From: CAYGTK01 sp964352775
GTDB taxonomy: Bacteria; Bacteroidota; Bacteroidia; Chitinophagales; CAIOSU01
Reading direction: 5' to 3'
DNA length: 64,000 nt
NCBI GenBank assembly: GCA_964352775.1
Contig: CAYGTK010000002.1
Span: 1-64,000, forward strand
Below are positions 61,218 to 64,000 of this stretch, in pieces. Below the pieces are notes generated by a model that worked only from the letters and a program-made list of their open reading frames with translations, was not told the DNA's origin and did not search any database. The translations under genes were made by a program, and so were the position numbers. The number at the start of each line of letters is the position of its first letter. Position 1 is the first letter of the stretch.

Positions 61218-62879
61218 TTAGTTCTGTGTCGCTATTCTTCTGTGTCCTACCCAAACGAAGCGTTTACTTACATACTCTGGGTTGGTAAACGATGCATTAC
61301 CTGCTGGGTTACCGCCCGTTACGTGGAAATCGCTAAAGCCTGCATGTTGGTTCACCCAAATAGCCCCTGTTAGGTTAATAGATACCGGTGCAAATACCGA
61401 TTCCATTTCCTCTTCTATCTCTAACACGGTGCTTTCGTTGGTACTGTACGCTGCGCAAGTTATTGCACCATGCTGCTCAGCCATACTTTTGGCTAGCTGA
61501 ATAGACTGGGCCGTATCTCTCGTTTTAATTATCAATACTATAGGGCCAAATAGCTCTTGCTCATATACATCCAGCTGGTCGGCATTCACTTCCACTATGG
61601 CAGGCGTGCACACTCTTGCATTAGGAAACTCTGTATTTTCAATAGAACCCGATTCCAACAATACCTTTCCGCCCAAGTTAGCACTGCCCTTTGCACGATT
61701 CATAGTTACATCACTTTGTACAGCACCTAAAGTACCCGCACCCATTTTAGGATGATGTACCAATCCTTCTACCGATGCTTTAAAGCCTGCTACTACATCA
61801 TCGTAACTCACATTGCCCTCTGGTGTTCCTATTCCTCCTTCGGGAATAAAGAAATTCTGCGGAGCGGTACACATTTGCCCACTATATAAAGAAATGGCAA
61901 AAGCCAAGTTCTGCAAGGTACCTTTTAAGTCGGGGGTGCTATCTAATATAACTGAGTTAACGCCTGCTTTCTCTGTAAATACTGCTTTACCTGCCAAGCC
62001 TTCTACATAGCTACCAAATGCTGAACCACCGGTGTAGTCTATCACTTTTACAGCATCATTCTCTGCTAGTTGCTTAGTTATCAAGTTATCAGAGCTATCG
62101 GCTGCTAGTTGAATTACGTTAGGGTCGTATCCTGCTGCTTTTAAGGCATCACGAATTTCAGCTACCACAACTGCGATAGGTAATATAGACTTAGGGTGAG
62201 GTTTTAAAATAACTGGGTTACCCGTTGCCAAACTTGCATACACTCCAGGCACGGTATTCCATACCGGGAAGGTAGAACAACCAATGGCCAAGGCCACGCC
62301 CTTAGGTACTGGCTTAAATTTCTTATCCAACTTAACCGAGAATTTGCCCATTGGTTTCTCCCAAGCTACTGTTTCAGGAAAACGGCTCAACTCTTGGTAA
62401 GCCAATGCTAATGCCTCTAACGCTCTATCGTTACTGTGAGGGCCGCTAGCCTGAAAGCTCATCATAAACGATTGGCCCGTGGTATGCTGGGTAGCATAAG
62501 CAATAAGGAAAAACTTCTCTTTAATACGCTCTAAGCTATCTACCAATACATTCGCTCTATCGTCTACTGATAATTTGCGCCAGCTTTTAAGGGCTGTTTG
62601 TGCATTGCTGATGTATTTAGCCACCGAAACCGATGGGTACTTAATGCCCAAACTCTCGCGAGTATATGGCGATTCCTCCTCTCCTATCCAGCTATCGGCA
62701 TCCTGACCAAGGGCTTCGTAATTCTTCCCCAGTAGGGCTTGGTATTGTTCCAACCCAACATCCGATGCACCTTCACCATAAGCCTTTGGGTGCTCGGGGT
62801 ATTGCGCATAAAATTCACGCTGGTGGATGGCCTTAATTGCGCCATCTACTATTTCTTTATAAGCAGCTTGTAGTGCCAT
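61218..62879 (-). CDS. paaN: PaaN, phenylacetic acid degradation aldehyde dehydrogenase-like protein
   Basis: A 553-residue aldehyde-dehydrogenase-fold protein. The core has ATGNPVILKPHPKSILP near 217, DYTGGSAFGSY near 281 and a cysteine in SGQMCTAPQNFFIP near 337 at the ALDH catalytic place. The N-terminal HTTGQSFMMSFQASGPHSNDR and C-terminal NQHAGFSDFHVTGGNPAGNAS are PaaN signatures. In the phenylacetate pathway it is linked to ring-cleavage aldehyde oxidation. The paaABCDE, paaG, paaZ and paaK genes are not in the window, so pathway membership rests on family alone. Confidence 0.9.
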   Translation of the reverse strand: MALQAAYKEIVDGAIKAIHQREFYAQYPEHPKAYGEGASDVGLEQYQALLGKNYEALGQDADSWIGEEESPYTRESLGIKYPSVSVAKYISNAQTALKSWRKLSVDDRANVLVDSLERIKEKFFLIAYATQHTTGQSFMMSFQASGPHSNDRALEALALAYQELSRFPETVAWEKPMGKFSVKLDKKFKPVPKGVALAIGCSTFPVWNTVPGVYASLATGNPVILKPHPKSILPIAVVVAEIRDALKAAGYDPNVIQLAADSSDNLITKQLAENDAVKVIDYTGGSAFGSYVEGLAGKAVFTEKAGVNSVILDSTPDLKGTLQNLAFAISLYSGQMCTAPQNFFIPEGGIGTPEGNVSYDDVVAGFKASVEGLVHHPKMGAGTLGAVQSDVTMNRAKGSANLGGKVLLESGSIENTEFPNARVCTPAIVEVNADQLDVYEQELFGPIVLIIKTRDTAQSIQLAKSMAEQHGAITCAAYSTNESTVLEIEEEMESVFAPVSINLTGAIWVNQHAGFSDFHVTGGNPAGNASFTNPEYVSKRFVWVGHRRIATQN

Positions 62880-63045
62880 AGTATGTATGTGTTTTTTGGT
62901 TCGTTTATTTAAGGACGCCTAAGATAGTGAACTAGATTTTAGTCCGTAGCTGGTAGACCTTAGTTTTTTGCATTGAAGTAACTTGTGCGATAATTCAATC
63001 TCAAAAAAACGTAACCGCAAACAATAGTTGATATAAGGCAAATTG

Positions 63046-64000
63046 TTAGTCGGGCGTACCGTATACCACAAAAAAGAAGTTAGAGACCACGGGGGAACCT
63101 GTCTCGTCACTAACATATATGGTAAACCTATTTTGCGAAGCACTCCATTGACCAACCGATACAATTTCGTCAGACCCTGTCGGATTATACGGCGAGGCTA
63201 TAATTACGGGGGTTCCAGAAAAACCATTTGATAGTGTTACCTCATATTCACCCGTGTTTGGAGAGCTTACCGATGCCACTCCATAATCTACCTGAACAGC
63301 TATTCCCGATATATAGCCGTAGGCAATAGGTAGCGAGTTACTGTGCAGCGTACCCGGCTCCGGGTCTAATGTAGGTGCGGCATCTATTTTAAGTTTATCT
63401 TTTACGATCACGCCGCCATTATCATCATCAATTATCAACTCTGGAGCACTTGACCCTACCGAATTCATGCTAAATACCATTTGCCCATCGCCATTGGCAT
63501 AGATGTACGTAGCCTGGGTACCATTTTGAAATTGCAATGCCGTATCAAGGCGCATGGCAACCGAAGACCCCTCGGGATTAACTCTAACATCATTCATTAC
63601 TACACTACCCGCATCGGCCAAGCTTACTATGCTTCCAGGTTTTTGCCAAATCGGATTTGTCAAAGCATCGGCGGTATTTGCATTATCAGCAGTTTCGGCC
63701 GATAATGCATGCTTAGCGTAGGGAACGGCTTCTAGTTCTGATGTACCCATTTCTACCCAGCTGCCGTTATCATCCAGTTCTACCCGCAAAAAGTGGGTGT
63801 TGCCATTCCAGGTAATGGTAGAAAAATCTCCAGCATCAACTACCCCATCACTTACCACTACTGTAAACAAGCCCAAATCGCTGGTGGTAACGCTATGCGT
63901 TTCTTGGTAAACGATAAGTCCAGCAGGCGGTAAGTTGTTCTGAAAAATGGTAAACCTAACATCTAGCGATGTATTGGCCTGCACTGCTCCTTGCCCTTCT
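63046..64000 (-). CDS. Secreted repeat or fibre-like protein, N-terminus beyond window
   Basis: The frame is open from the right window edge to the stop at 63046, giving at least 317 residues. It opens EGQGAVQANTSLDVRFTIFQ, continues VYQETHSVTTSDLGLFTVVV and MGTSELEAVPYAKHALSAETA. This N-terminal module is common in Bacteroidota secreted proteins that begin PQGFNYQA. The rest is a beta-rich, Asn/Ser/Gly-rich stretch resembling head-fibre or collar-like structures, ending with FFFVVYGTPD. There is no T9SS sorting domain at the C-terminus. Function unknown. The GTG at 63984 is not the start. Confidence 0.7.
   Translation of the reverse strand, partial: EGQGAVQANTSLDVRFTIFQNNLPPAGLIVYQETHSVTTSDLGLFTVVVSDGVVDAGDFSTITWNGNTHFLRVELDDNGSWVEMGTSELEAVPYAKHALSAETADNANTADALTNPIWQKPGSIVSLADAGSVVMNDVRVNPEGSSVAMRLDTALQFQNGTQATYIYANGDGQMVFSMNSVGSSAPELIIDDDNGGVIVKDKLKIDAAPTLDPEPGTLHSNSLPIAYGYISGIAVQVDYGVASVSSPNTGEYEVTLSNGFSGTPVIIASPYNPTGSDEIVSVGQWSASQNRFTIYVSDETGSPVVSNFFFVVYGTPD

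Noticed and set aside
1..64000. CRISPR arrays, insertion sequences, prophage, tRNA or rRNA genes
   Set aside because: I looked for evenly spaced repeats, transposase motifs, phage structural genes and cloverleaf-type sequences in the gene-free gaps and found none that I could support.

Overview
The window looks like a scaffold from a marine or aquatic member of the Bacteroidota, most likely Flavobacteriales. The evidence is the set of secreted proteins with type IX secretion (T9SS) C-terminal sorting domains of types A and B, a PorU2-like C-terminus, BatA and DUF4199 proteins, a three-subunit menaquinone-type succinate dehydrogenase, and promoters of the Bacteroidota form TTTG-N20-TAnnTTTG. 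One ten-N gap at 60811-60820 shows that the scaffold was joined from contigs. No IS element, prophage, CRISPR array, rRNA or tRNA was recognised. Most of the window is chromosomal core. All calls come from reading the sequence; no database search was run.

Layout. 1-7.3 kb: an interrupted PorU2-like fragment, riboflavin synthase, and two tandem paralogous T9SS type B giant proteins. 7.4-10.9 kb: sdhCAB with a consensus promoter, an upstream palindrome and a terminator. 11-17.4 kb: a tightly packed minus-strand operon (BatA protein, dihydroorotase homolog without metal ligands, DUF4199, two glycosyltransferases, phosphoheptose isomerase). 17.5-19.4 kb: radC, a repeat-rich 0.8 kb intergenic block, and rpsT. 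19.5-26.8 kb: the 2-oxoglutarate dehydrogenase complex (odhA, odhB, lpd) interrupted by a four-helix-bundle S23 gene flanked by inverted repeats, then a lipoprotein and an SDR reductase. 27-31.7 kb: purT, a phasin-like protein, a hydrolase and hutU. Two copies of an identical 48-bp palindromic repeat lie in the convergent intergenic gaps here.

31.7-44 kb is a long minus-strand block: secA, deoC, a SPOR protein and an M20 amidohydrolase, then cysC-cysD-cysN (sulfate activation), then peroxiredoxin, cysM, a JAMM peptidase (Mec), a ubiquitin-like sulfur carrier (CysO) and MoeZ. The last five genes form a CysO-type protein-thiocarboxylate cysteine synthesis operon. Between cysN and this operon lies what I consider the main discovery of the window: a 27-codon leader ORF with five consecutive Cys codons, directly followed by mutually exclusive antiterminator and terminator hairpins. 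This is the architecture of a classical ribosome-mediated, cysteine-responsive transcription attenuator.

44-57.5 kb: purD, a four-gene operon of T9SS cargo sharing an apparently unnamed Cys-containing domain (six copies), fumC, an enoyl-CoA hydratase, L-serine dehydratase, an Omp28/SprB-repeat T9SS protein, and a 51-residue membrane protein. 57.5-64 kb: a hydrolase, an acyl-CoA ligase, a YceI lipoprotein split only by the scaffold gap, PaaN, and a truncated secreted protein at the window edge.
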